This document shows, piece by piece, positions 27,485 to 35,649 of a stretch of 64,000 nucleotides of DNA. The notes under the pieces are model-generated. The model was not told the DNA's origin. It saw only the letters and a list, made by a program, of their open reading frames with translations, and searched no databases. Every line of letters begins with the position of its first letter. Position 1 is the first letter of the stretch. Source of the DNA: Rhodospirillaceae bacterium (GTDB lineage: Bacteria; Pseudomonadota; Gammaproteobacteria; Steroidobacterales; Rariloculaceae); contig JAHEKF010000005.1 of the NCBI GenBank assembly GCA_024638465.1, positions 1-64,000 on the forward strand, written 5' to 3'. Both the position numbers and the translations under genes were made by a program.

Positions 27485-29923
27485 GTGGCTATATCCGCAA
27501 TCCGATCGCTATTTTGCGGCGCGCTGAGCGTTGCCGCCGTACTACTTATCGTCCCCGTCGAACCTGCGCTGGCTCAGCAGGCGGCGGCTCCCGGACTGGG
27601 TCTCGAAGAGGTCGTCGTCACGGCGCGACGTCGGGAGGAGTCACTTCAGGACACGCCGGTCGCGGTCTCCGCGTTTACTGAGTCCGATATGGACCTTCGC
27701 GGCCTGCAAAACGTCACCGATATCGGTGCTGCGGCACCCAATGTCAATATTGATTCTGCCGCTGCAACGGGTGGGCTTTCTGCCGCTCCGACAGTATTCA
27801 TTCGCGGCATCGGGCAGGCGGACTTCGTGATCAATACGGACCCGGCTGTCGGAATTTACGTGGATGGCGTCTATGTCGCCCGGTCGATCGGCAGCATGAT
27901 GGACCTGATGGATCTGGAACGCGCCGAAGTGTTGCGCGGACCCCAGGGCACCTTGTTCGGGCGCAACAGTCTTGCAGGCGCGGTAAACCTCGTCAGCCGC
28001 CGGCCGTCCACGGAGGCGTTCGAAGGCAAGTTAACGCTGGCGGCAGGCGAGATCGGCTACTCCGAACTCGGCGGCTCGTTCAACTTCCCGATTGCCGATA
28101 CCGTCGCGGCGCGGGTCTCCTTACTGAAGCGCCAGCGCGACGGTTACGTTGACGCGCTACAGTACGACGATTTCCAATTGGGTGAAAACGACACGACCGG
28201 AGTGCGTGGGCAGCTGGAGTTTCTGCCGTCGGACGATGTTCGCGTCAACCTGAGCGTCGATTACTCTGAGATTTCAGGATCACCTTCGCCGTTCTCGCCC
28301 ACTACCCTGGGTAACGGGGTCGGCGACATGAGCAATGAAACGTTGCCGTCCGCAATGAACTCGTTCTGGTGGAACGTTGCGAGGCCGATGGGCGCGCCGT
28401 CGTTCTCTGGCGATCCCGCATGCGCCACGGCTGATGGACGGCGCACCAACCCGAATTGTCACGGACAATTCTGGGCTTCGCCGGACGGCTTCAGCACCAA
28501 CGCGATCTGGGCCGATGAGAACGGTAATACCATTCGTCCCGAGAACGTCGTCGAGGTCGGCGGTGCCGCCGCAACCATCGAGTGGGATCTTGGTCCCGGC
28601 ACGTTGAAATCCATCACTGCTCGCCGTAGCTTCGAGTCGGATTTCACCAACGACAACGATTTCAGCCCGCATCCGATTTCGACTAACGTCAACTCCGATT
28701 TCCACCAGGACGCGACGTCCCAGGAACTGCAGTTCGTCGGTTCTGCAGGGGACGGGCGCTGGGACTATACCGCGGGACTCTACCTGTTCGAGGAAACCGG
28801 AACCGAAGTCGTGACGCTCGTTGGCGTGCAGGGTCTTCAGGTGACGATGGGTTCGTCCGGCGAGGTTTTCCAAAACGTCGTGCGTGACATCGACAATACG
28901 TCTGAAGCGATTTACGGCCAGCTGACATACCACTTCGAAGCTCCGTTGCATCTGACGCTCGGCCTGCGAAGCTCCAAGGACGAGAAGACCTTCGACGTCA
29001 CGATTCACCGTGATTTCTCGCCCGCGCCTGGCAATACCGCCAACGGTGACGGCGTCATTGCGCGGGACAAGGTGACCGATGTTCATCAGGCGGCGACCGG
29101 ACGAGCGAGCTGGAGCGAGACGGATCCGATGATTACGCTTGCCTGGGATGTCAACGACACGACCATGCTCTACGGCACCTATGCATCCGGATTCAGAGAC
29201 GGCGGGTTCGCGAGTCGATTCCCGCAGGGGCTTCCGGATCCGATGCCCGCATTTGAGCCGGAGTTTGTCGATTCCTACGAAATAGGGGTCAAGTCCACAT
29301 TGCTCGACGGTGCTTTGCGGCTCAACGCGGCGCTGTTTCTGACCGACTACCAGGATCTTCAGGTTACCGCGGTGCCCGCAGATATCTCATTCGGAGGAAC
29401 GGGTGTGAATAACGTCGGCTCGGCCAGCATGGACGGCCTGGAACTCGAAATGAACTGGTCGATCACGGACAATTTCAGGGCCGATTTCGCGCTGGGCCTG
29501 CTCGATGCGAGCATAGATGAGCTCGTCGGCGGAAGCCTGGCGTCCGGCGTCTACACAATCACGCCGGACAATCATCTGCCGTATACGCCCGAGACCAGCT
29601 ACTCGCTGGGCCTCACGCATCTCGCCAACCTCGGTAACGGTGGCAACATCACGACGCGGGTAGACTGGATTCATACGGACGACATGTGGTTCCGCATCGA
29701 GCCGAACCCCGACATGTTCCAGGAGGCCTACGACCGCGTGAATCTGAGCGCGACCTACAACGAACCCGGTAATAACTGGGCGTTGACCTTCGGCATGCGC
29801 AACGCGACTGACGAAGCCTGGCGGACCGCTGGCTCGTTCAGTGACGGCAATGGCAATAGCTCCAACAACATCTCTCGTCCGAGGGAAACCTACCTGAGAT
29901 TCCAGTACTGGCTGGGGCAATAA
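27485..29923 (+). CDS. TonB-dependent receptor
   Basis: An 812-residue outer-membrane receptor. GTG 27485 is chosen since GAGGGA lies 7 nt upstream and a Sec signal (AISAIRSLFCGALSVAA, cleavage ALA-QQ) follows; an upstream ATG would bury the signal. The TonB box/plug begins EEVVVTARRREES, and the barrel has RGPQGTLFGRN and a long loop with two Cys (DPACATADGR, NPNCHG) that may be disulfide-bonded. It ends YWLGQ rather than in the usual terminal Phe. Substrate import across the outer membrane needs TonB-ExbBD, not encoded here. A strong terminator follows. Confidence 0.92.
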   Translation: MAISAIRSLFCGALSVAAVLLIVPVEPALAQQAAAPGLGLEEVVVTARRREESLQDTPVAVSAFTESDMDLRGLQNVTDIGAAAPNVNIDSAAATGGLSAAPTVFIRGIGQADFVINTDPAVGIYVDGVYVARSIGSMMDLMDLERAEVLRGPQGTLFGRNSLAGAVNLVSRRPSTEAFEGKLTLAAGEIGYSELGGSFNFPIADTVAARVSLLKRQRDGYVDALQYDDFQLGENDTTGVRGQLEFLPSDDVRVNLSVDYSEISGSPSPFSPTTLGNGVGDMSNETLPSAMNSFWWNVARPMGAPSFSGDPACATADGRRTNPNCHGQFWASPDGFSTNAIWADENGNTIRPENVVEVGGAAATIEWDLGPGTLKSITARRSFESDFTNDNDFSPHPISTNVNSDFHQDATSQELQFVGSAGDGRWDYTAGLYLFEETGTEVVTLVGVQGLQVTMGSSGEVFQNVVRDIDNTSEAIYGQLTYHFEAPLHLTLGLRSSKDEKTFDVTIHRDFSPAPGNTANGDGVIARDKVTDVHQAATGRASWSETDPMITLAWDVNDTTMLYGTYASGFRDGGFASRFPQGLPDPMPAFEPEFVDSYEIGVKSTLLDGALRLNAALFLTDYQDLQVTAVPADISFGGTGVNNVGSASMDGLELEMNWSITDNFRADFALGLLDASIDELVGGSLASGVYTITPDNHLPYTPETSYSLGLTHLANLGNGGNITTRVDWIHTDDMWFRIEPNPDMFQEAYDRVNLSATYNEPGNNWALTFGMRNATDEAWRTAGSFSDGNGNSSNNISRPRETYLRFQYWLGQ

Positions 29924-29960
29924 CAAGCTGATTCGACAGATTACGAACCTTGCTAATTCC

Positions 29961-29990
29961 GGCCGCAGCGCAAGCTGCGGCCTTTTTTTT
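29961..29990 (+). terminator. Intrinsic terminator after the TonB receptor gene
   Basis: A perfect 9-bp stem, GGCCGCAGC and GCTGCGGCC, with a GCAA tetraloop is followed directly by eight T. It lies 38 bp after the receptor stop and ends that transcript. It is the best terminator in the window. Confidence 0.93.
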
Positions 29991-30041
29991 GCGCTAACGC
30001 CAGCGGGGCGTCACGGTTCTCGCGTCAGACTGCGCGGCTCG

Positions 30042-30830
30042 CTAGCGTAGCTCGATTGAGCTGAGTTGCTTCTCGATACGGTCGCGACAGGCGATCAACG
30101 CTTCGACGAGTCCGGATTCGTTACCGTAGAAACGCGTCGACGGTACCGCGACGGATATTCCGAGGTGGCTATCGTAAGGATCGGTAACCAGCGCGCCCAC
30201 AGCGCAGATGCCGAGCGATTGTTCTTCGAGATCGTACGCGACGCCGTGTTCCCGAACTCGATCGAGTTCTGCTCGCAATTGTTCTTCGGAAGTAATTGTG
30301 TTCTTCGTCAAAGGCTCCATATCGAGATTCGATAAGACACGTTCCAGCGCGGTGGGTTCGAGTCCTGCGAGGAGAGCCTTGCCGTTCGCGCAGCAGTGCA
30401 GAGGGAACGATACACCCATGCCGGAGATGGCTCGAAGTCGTCGTTCTTCCGATGTTGCCTGATCGATAAATACAGCGACGCTGCCATCTCTGATCGACAG
30501 GTCGACCGTTTCTTTCAGGTGGTCGGATAGCCATCGCAGATGAGGGCGAATGACGTCGTGGAAATGACTCCGCGCGGCCGATCCAAGCGATACGAGGCCG
30601 GGGCCAAGCCGCACGCCGCGCCCGGATTCGCCCGAGGCCAGGAGTCGCTCCGCAGCCAGCGCGCCGACGATACGCTGTACCGTCGACCGCGGCAGTCCGA
30701 CCGCTGCCGAAATTTCACCGAGGCTCAAGGGCTTGCCGCGCCTCTCGAGCAACCGCAGGATCGTTGCGGCGCGTTCGATAACCTGAATTCCGCCGCCGGA
30801 CGGCGTAGCGTTTGTGTTCCTGCGCGCCAT
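30042..30830 (-). CDS. IclR family transcriptional regulator
   Basis: A 262-residue regulator with an N-terminal winged helix-turn-helix (about 16-75; LSLGEISAAVGLPRSTVQRIVGAL region) and a C-terminal IclR effector domain (about 85-250), including LHCCANGKALLAG and SLGICAVGALV. IclR proteins often sense aromatic acids, glyoxylate or sugar acids. It is divergent from the SSS/transhydroxylase-like operon, with 92 bp between the start codons, the classic layout for control of that operon. The half-site at 30865-30877 in this gap is shared with the TonB receptor promoter. Confidence 0.92.
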   Translation of the reverse strand: MARRNTNATPSGGGIQVIERAATILRLLERRGKPLSLGEISAAVGLPRSTVQRIVGALAAERLLASGESGRGVRLGPGLVSLGSAARSHFHDVIRPHLRWLSDHLKETVDLSIRDGSVAVFIDQATSEERRLRAISGMGVSFPLHCCANGKALLAGLEPTALERVLSNLDMEPLTKNTITSEEQLRAELDRVREHGVAYDLEEQSLGICAVGALVTDPYDSHLGISVAVPSTRFYGNESGLVEALIACRDRIEKQLSSIELR

Positions 30831-30864
30831 GTCTTAAAGTCCCAAGAGAGCGTACATTGTAGCC

Positions 30865-30877
30865 CGTATCGCAGTAC
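30865..30877. promoter_or_regulatory. Candidate IclR half-site CGTATCGCAGTAC
   Basis: This 13-mer matches CGTATCGATATAC at 27385-27397 in 10 positions, differing only in the central three. It lies midway between the IclR and SSS symporter start codons. Such sharing would link the TonB receptor and the operon in one regulon. The evidence is weak because only two sites were found. Confidence 0.3.
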
Positions 30878-30922
30878 ACTAACAACGAAGCCGCGCGATA
30901 CCGGTTAACTCGAGGGAGGCGC

Positions 30923-32404
30923 GTGAACGCTGGAATTCTGATTGCCGTTCTCGTCTACGAGATCGCCATCATACTCGGTGTCGGATTGTGGCTCGCCAGG
31001 CGCGAGGCTGCGCGGCCGCACGGAGAAGGAGACTTTGCGCTTGCCGGGCGCGATCTTCCGGTGCCCGTCGTCGCGATCACACTGGCGCTGACGGTTCTGG
31101 GTACGGCACACATCCTCGGGATCTTCGAGCTGGCATGGTTCCTCGGTGCCGCAGCCGTCTGGTTCAGCCTGGCGCATGTCATCCTGCTCGTTCTTGTCTG
31201 CCTCTCGACCGGACTCTGGGTGCGTCGGCTCGGATTGACGACGGTCCCGGAGATACTCGACCGGCTATACGGCGAGAAAACGCGGTTGCTCGTGTCCTGC
31301 ACGATGGCCGGTGTCGTGTTCGGCATCCTGACGATCGAAACGCAAGGCATAGGTATCGTCATTTCGTCGATGACGGGATGGGAGATCCGCAACGGCGCGA
31401 TCGTCGGCGGGATACTCGGAATCTTCTATGTGGTGCTGGCCGGCATGAAGGAAATCGGCTGGCTGAATCTCGTCAACGCCATCGTGATGTATCTGGGTTT
31501 GATACTCGCCACGATCTTCCTTGCGCTCCGGTTGCCGGGCGGGAACTACGACAGCGTGGCGGAGTTCTATACGTCCAGCGGCGACGATTTCATGCTGAGT
31601 ATCTACGGTACGCCCGAGATCTTCCTGACTTTCGCCCTGGGCGTAACCATTGCGGTCGTTTTCAGTCAGGGCATCAATCAGATGCTGATGCAGCCTGCGA
31701 TGTCGGCGGCAAGCGAACAGACGGTCCGCAGAAGCCTTTGGATTGCGGCACCGCTTAACGGCATGTTCGGCGTGTTCGCCGTCGTAATCGGCTTAACTGC
31801 GAAGACTATTCCCGAGTTCGCTGAGCTCGGCCCGAAGGTTGCGGCAACGACGATGCTCGTGAACTACCTGCCGCCATGGCTGGCCGCGCTGCTGCTGGCG
31901 TCGTTCCTGGCCGCAATACTGTCGACGTTCGCGATGACGAGTCTCGCGCCTGCGACGATTCTTGGTATGGACATCTACAAGAATCTCTATCGGCCCGACG
32001 CGACGGAAGACGAGATGGCGAGCTTCCTTCGTAAAACCATCATCGTGCTTGCTGTCGTCGCGATGAGTATCGCGGCGTTTTTGCCGCCCATCCTCGCGGC
32101 CATGGAATGGTTGTTTTCGTGGCTCGTTCCGGTCTTCTGGGTCATCGTGTTCGGGCTCTTCTGGAAACGCAACAGTACCGTTGCCGTACTCACCCTGGTC
32201 GCGGCGTGGGTCGCGAATTCACTCTGGTCGTTCAGTGCGCTTCCGGAGTTGCTCGGCATGGGCAGTGTCACGAATCCCTATGTCACGCTGACGGTTACCC
32301 TGAGCATCGGGATTGTCGGGAATCTGCTGTCGGAAGGCAGGGACGGTTACTTCAGGTCGAGCGAGTACAGGTCGCTGATGGCGACTCAAGGCGAGGCGGG
32401 CTGA
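30923..32404 (+). CDS. Sodium:solute symporter (SSS family)
   Basis: A 493-residue transporter with about 13 helices. GTG 30923 is chosen because GAGGGAGG lies 3-10 nt upstream. Family landmarks include the first core helix (TVLGTAHILGIFELAWFLG), GVVFGILTIETQGIGIVIS and LAALLLASFLAAILSTFAMTSLAP, where Ser/Thr of the eighth helix help form the sodium site. It would import an organic solute with sodium. It is the first gene of the operon encoding the molybdoenzyme, so it probably brings in that enzyme's substrate. The stop is 4 bp before the next small gene. Confidence 0.92.
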   Translation: MNAGILIAVLVYEIAIILGVGLWLARREAARPHGEGDFALAGRDLPVPVVAITLALTVLGTAHILGIFELAWFLGAAAVWFSLAHVILLVLVCLSTGLWVRRLGLTTVPEILDRLYGEKTRLLVSCTMAGVVFGILTIETQGIGIVISSMTGWEIRNGAIVGGILGIFYVVLAGMKEIGWLNLVNAIVMYLGLILATIFLALRLPGGNYDSVAEFYTSSGDDFMLSIYGTPEIFLTFALGVTIAVVFSQGINQMLMQPAMSAASEQTVRRSLWIAAPLNGMFGVFAVVIGLTAKTIPEFAELGPKVAATTMLVNYLPPWLAALLLASFLAAILSTFAMTSLAPATILGMDIYKNLYRPDATEDEMASFLRKTIIVLAVVAMSIAAFLPPILAAMEWLFSWLVPVFWVIVFGLFWKRNSTVAVLTLVAAWVANSLWSFSALPELLGMGSVTNPYVTLTVTLSIGIVGNLLSEGRDGYFRSSEYRSLMATQGEAG

Positions 32405-32408
32405 CACC

Positions 32409-32537
32409 ATGTTCTGGAAGATCTTTTTCGACAGCCTGCTGCTCATTGCCGTGGTCCTTGCGGCAGGCTGGGTCGTAGCGAGTCTGGTGGCGCGAGCCCG
32501 GCGATCCGCGGATGGCGACGAGAATAAGCGGGGGTAG
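32409..32537 (+). CDS. 42-residue single-helix membrane protein
   Basis: A small ATG frame 4 bp after the SSS stop encodes one hydrophobic helix (about residues 5-28, FFDSLLLIAVVLAAGWVVAS) followed by a basic, charged tail (RARRSADGDENKRG). This fits an inner-membrane protein with a cytoplasmic C-terminus. Tight spacing to both neighbours argues for a real gene. I do not recognise a family. Possible roles are a small SSS subunit or an assembly anchor for the molybdoenzyme. Confidence 0.6.
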   Translation: MFWKIFFDSLLLIAVVLAAGWVVASLVARARRSADGDENKRG

Positions 32538-32539
32538 TT

Positions 32540-32665
32540 GTGGAAGAGATCGTAGTTACGCGGTTGTGGATGGCTGGTGTCGTCACAGCGATGGTCATCT
32601 TCGGCGTCGCGGCTTTCGTCGGCTACCGCCGGCGCGAGAAGCTGAATAGTCAGAGTAAGGACTAG
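32540..32665 (+). CDS. 41-residue single-helix membrane protein
   Basis: A GTG frame 2 bp after the previous stop, with the CGGGGG of the preceding codons as a possible Shine-Dalgarno. It encodes one membrane helix (about residues 9-29, LWMAGVVTAMVIFGVAAFVG) and a basic tail YRRREKLNSQSKD. It is the same size class as its neighbour but different in sequence. Both lie between the SSS symporter and molybdoenzyme genes with almost no spacing. Function unknown. Confidence 0.55.
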   Translation: MEEIVVTRLWMAGVVTAMVIFGVAAFVGYRRREKLNSQSKD

Positions 32666-32668
32666 CCA

Positions 32669-32686
32669 ATGAGTTCGCTTTTATGA
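32669..32686 (+). promoter_or_regulatory. Five-codon leader frame overlapping the molybdoenzyme start
   Basis: ATG-AGT-TCG-CTT-TTA-TGA starts 9 nt after AAGGA, better placed than any site before ATG 32683. Its TGA (32684-32686) overlaps the ATG of the large gene as ATGA. Ribosomes finishing the leader could restart on the molybdoenzyme, giving translational coupling. A sequencing indel is an alternative. Confidence 0.35.
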
Positions 32687-35649
32687 GAGTCGCTATTCTG
32701 TTTTACGGCATCGCGCTGGCCCTGCGACTGACCGCCAGGTTCTACCCTGAATTCCGGGCGCGGCTCAAGGAACGCGACCTGACGGTGCAGATGAAACTTC
32801 AGGACGAGTCCATCAAGCGCTACTTCGTACTGCGAGGCGGGCGTATCCGGACGCGAGCGGCTGTCCACCCGAATCCCGATGTCACGCTGTTCTTCAAGAA
32901 CACGCGCGTTGCGCTGAATGTGCTGATGCCGCCACAGGACTACGGGGAAATGGTTCATGCCGGCAAGACGTTTCAGATGGGCGTGCAGGGCAAGGACGAT
33001 CTGCTGGTCTGGTGGATGCAGACGCTGAACAGGATGCTCGGCGCCCGCTGGAAGTTCGGCATCGAGCTTGACGATGGCGAGGTGCGCTACGTCAATAACA
33101 CCAATGGCGGTCCCGTCCACGTGTACGTAAAGGATGGCAGGATCGTTCGCATTACGCCGATCGACTTCGAGGACAAAGACGCAGCGTCCTGGGAGATCGA
33201 GGCGCGCGGCCGCAAGTTCTCGCCGCCGCGACGCGCAACCGTGACGTCGTATTCGCTCGCCTGGAAGTCGATGATCGAATCTAAGGATCGCAACCTCTAT
33301 CCGATGAAGCGTGTCGACTTCGATCCCGATGGTGAACGCAATCCACAGAATCGCGGTATTTCGGGCTACGAACGTATCAGCTGGGACGAAGCGCTGGATA
33401 TCGTAGCGAGCGAGTTCAAGCGCGTTAAGCGCGATTTCGGCCCGGGTGCTATCGCAGTAAGCCACGGCTCACACCACAACTGGGGCAACGTCGGTTATTA
33501 CCTGAGTTCGATGATTCGATTCTTCAACGGAATCGGCTTCACGCGCGTCATCCACAACCCGGACAGCTGGGAAGGCTGGTACTGGGGCGGTGTCCATCAC
33601 TACGGCTACAGCATGCGTCTCGGTAATCCCGAGCCGTTCGGTCAGGTCGAGGACTGCCTCAACAATGCCGAGATGATCGTGTTCTGGTCGAGCGACCCCG
33701 AGGCGACGAACGGGCTCTACGCAGGGTACGAAGGCACTATTCGTCGGCTCTGGGCGAAAGAACTCGGTATCAAGATGGTGCATATCGATCCGCACTGGAA
33801 TCACTCGGCCGCTTTCTACGGCGGCAAGTGGATAGCACCTCGTCCCGGCACGGACCCTGCGCTCGCCCAGGCGCTCTGCTATGTCTGGATCGACGAAGAT
33901 CTCTACGACAAGGAATTTGTCGAGAAACGGACAACGGGATTCGACGAGTGGGCGGCGCATGTCATGGGCCGCGAAGACGGCACGCCAAAGACGCCGGAGT
34001 GGGCCGAGCAGGAAACAGGTGTGCCGGCGCGAGAGATTCGCGCGCTCGCGCGCGAGTGGGGCAGGAAGCGCACCTACCTCGGTGCCGGCGGACTCGGCGG
34101 CGGTTTCGGCGGTGCCTGCCGTACTGCGACGGGTGCTCAATGGGCGCGAATGATGATCATCCTCATGGCAATGCAGGGGATCGGCAGGCCGGGCGTCAAC
34201 TTCGGCAATCTGCAGCAGGGCGCGCCGCTGGATTACACCTTCTGGTTCCCGGGTTATGCGGAAGGCGGTATTTCAGGCGATCTGACATTCACGGGCTCGG
34301 CGCTGATTACCTATCCGCGCATGCCGCATGTCATGAGCATGAATCCCGTCAAGCAGGCGATTCCGAGAATCCAGTTACCCGAGGCCATTCTCGACGGCGA
34401 GGCCGAAGGTTATTTCACCGATCCAACGTCCATGACGGGCCAGTTCCTGTCGTTCAAATATCCGGCGCCGGGACACTCGAAGATTCAGATTCTCTATAAG
34501 TATGGCGGCGCGTCGTTAGGGACCATGAACAATACGAACCGCTGGGTTCGGATGTACCAATCGGACAAGTTGCCGTTCGTTGTCAGTCAGTCGATCTGGT
34601 TCGAGGGTGAGACGAAATTCGCGGACGTCATTCTTCCGGCGTGTACCAACTTCGAACGCTGGGACATCGGTGAGTGGACCTCGGCCGGCGGGTACGGCCA
34701 CCAGTTCTATAACCAGGTCAATCACCGCGTCGTTACGTTACAGGCCAAATGTATCGAGCCGCTCGGTGAGTCGAAGTCCGATTACCAGATCTTCTCCGAG
34801 CTCGCGCAACGTATGGGGCTTGGCCTTTACTTTACGGAAGGCTGTAGCGAGATCGACTGGGTCAAGCGTGTCTTCGACGCTTCGGATGTGTCGCAACTGA
34901 TTTCCTGGAAGGAATTCCAGCGAAAAGGCTACTACGTCATTCCGGCTGATGCCCCCAAAGCACGTGCGCCGACGGCGTTCAAGTGGTTCAACGAGGGCCG
35001 CAAGAAGGATGTGCCGGAGCCGCATCCACTTCCCGGTGATTACGGTGATGAGTACCTCGAGGGATTGCAGACGCAGTCCGGCAAGATAGAGTTTATTCCG
35101 GAGACGCTAAAGAACTTCGAGGATCCGGAGCGGCCGCCGTTGAATCGCTATATGCCGAGCTGGGAAGGTACGCAATCCGCGAACCTGATCGACAAATATC
35201 CGATTCAGCTGGTGTCTTCGCATGCCCGCTACAGCTTCCACACCCTCGGCGATGGCAAGAACAGCGTCATAAACGACATCCACGATCACCGAACACTGAT
35301 AGACGGCCACTACTACTGGATAGCACGAGTCAATCCGCGCGATGCTGACGCGCGGAAAATTCGAGACAACGATTTGATTCGGCTCTATAACGATCGCGGA
35401 TCCGTCATCTGCGCTGCCCGGCTGACGGAGCGGATACGACCCGGCGTCGTCCATGCTTGCGAATCCTCGGCCGTTTACGACCCCGTCGGTCAGCCGGGCA
35501 AATCAGCCGACCGCGGCGGCTGTGTCAATCAACTGACGAATCATCGTTCGCAGTCGAAGAAATCCTCGTCAATGGCACCGAACGCCTGCCTGATCGAGGT
35601 CGAGCGATGGCAGAACGCAGAATCCGAGCCTGCCGAGGACGTCGCGTGA
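32683..35649 (+). CDS. Pyrogallol hydroxytransferase (transhydroxylase)-like molybdoenzyme large subunit with N-terminal SCP2-like domain
   Basis: A 988-residue molybdopterin oxidoreductase of the DMSO reductase superfamily. From residue about 132 onward it aligns, with few gaps at first, to AthL, the large subunit of pyrogallol-phloroglucinol transhydroxylase. The AthL catalytic residues His144, Asp174 and Tyr404 and the Mo ligand Ser175 (positions from memory) correspond to His264 (SHHNWGN), Asp294-Ser295 (NPDSWEGW) and Tyr525 (FPGYAEGG). No N-terminal FeS motif and no Tat signal is present, also as in AthL. Residues about 25-118 are extra and SCP2-like (LTVQMKLQDE, PDVTLFF, FQMGVQGKDDLL). 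The substrate may be a polyhydroxylated ring; the exact one is not known. Its stop overlaps the FeS subunit start. Confidence 0.9.
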   Translation: MRVAILFYGIALALRLTARFYPEFRARLKERDLTVQMKLQDESIKRYFVLRGGRIRTRAAVHPNPDVTLFFKNTRVALNVLMPPQDYGEMVHAGKTFQMGVQGKDDLLVWWMQTLNRMLGARWKFGIELDDGEVRYVNNTNGGPVHVYVKDGRIVRITPIDFEDKDAASWEIEARGRKFSPPRRATVTSYSLAWKSMIESKDRNLYPMKRVDFDPDGERNPQNRGISGYERISWDEALDIVASEFKRVKRDFGPGAIAVSHGSHHNWGNVGYYLSSMIRFFNGIGFTRVIHNPDSWEGWYWGGVHHYGYSMRLGNPEPFGQVEDCLNNAEMIVFWSSDPEATNGLYAGYEGTIRRLWAKELGIKMVHIDPHWNHSAAFYGGKWIAPRPGTDPALAQALCYVWIDEDLYDKEFVEKRTTGFDEWAAHVMGREDGTPKTPEWAEQETGVPAREIRALAREWGRKRTYLGAGGLGGGFGGACRTATGAQWARMMIILMAMQGIGRPGVNFGNLQQGAPLDYTFWFPGYAEGGISGDLTFTGSALITYPRMPHVMSMNPVKQAIPRIQLPEAILDGEAEGYFTDPTSMTGQFLSFKYPAPGHSKIQILYKYGGASLGTMNNTNRWVRMYQSDKLPFVVSQSIWFEGETKFADVILPACTNFERWDIGEWTSAGGYGHQFYNQVNHRVVTLQAKCIEPLGESKSDYQIFSELAQRMGLGLYFTEGCSEIDWVKRVFDASDVSQLISWKEFQRKGYYVIPADAPKARAPTAFKWFNEGRKKDVPEPHPLPGDYGDEYLEGLQTQSGKIEFIPETLKNFEDPERPPLNRYMPSWEGTQSANLIDKYPIQLVSSHARYSFHTLGDGKNSVINDIHDHRTLIDGHYYWIARVNPRDADARKIRDNDLIRLYNDRGSVICAARLTERIRPGVVHACESSAVYDPVGQPGKSADRGGCVNQLTNHRSQSKKSSSMAPNACLIEVERWQNAESEPAEDVA

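Noticed and set aside
30354-30365. GGTTCGAGTCC, which looks like a tRNA T-loop
   Set aside because: It lies inside the IclR coding sequence and no acceptor, D or anticodon stems can be drawn around it.
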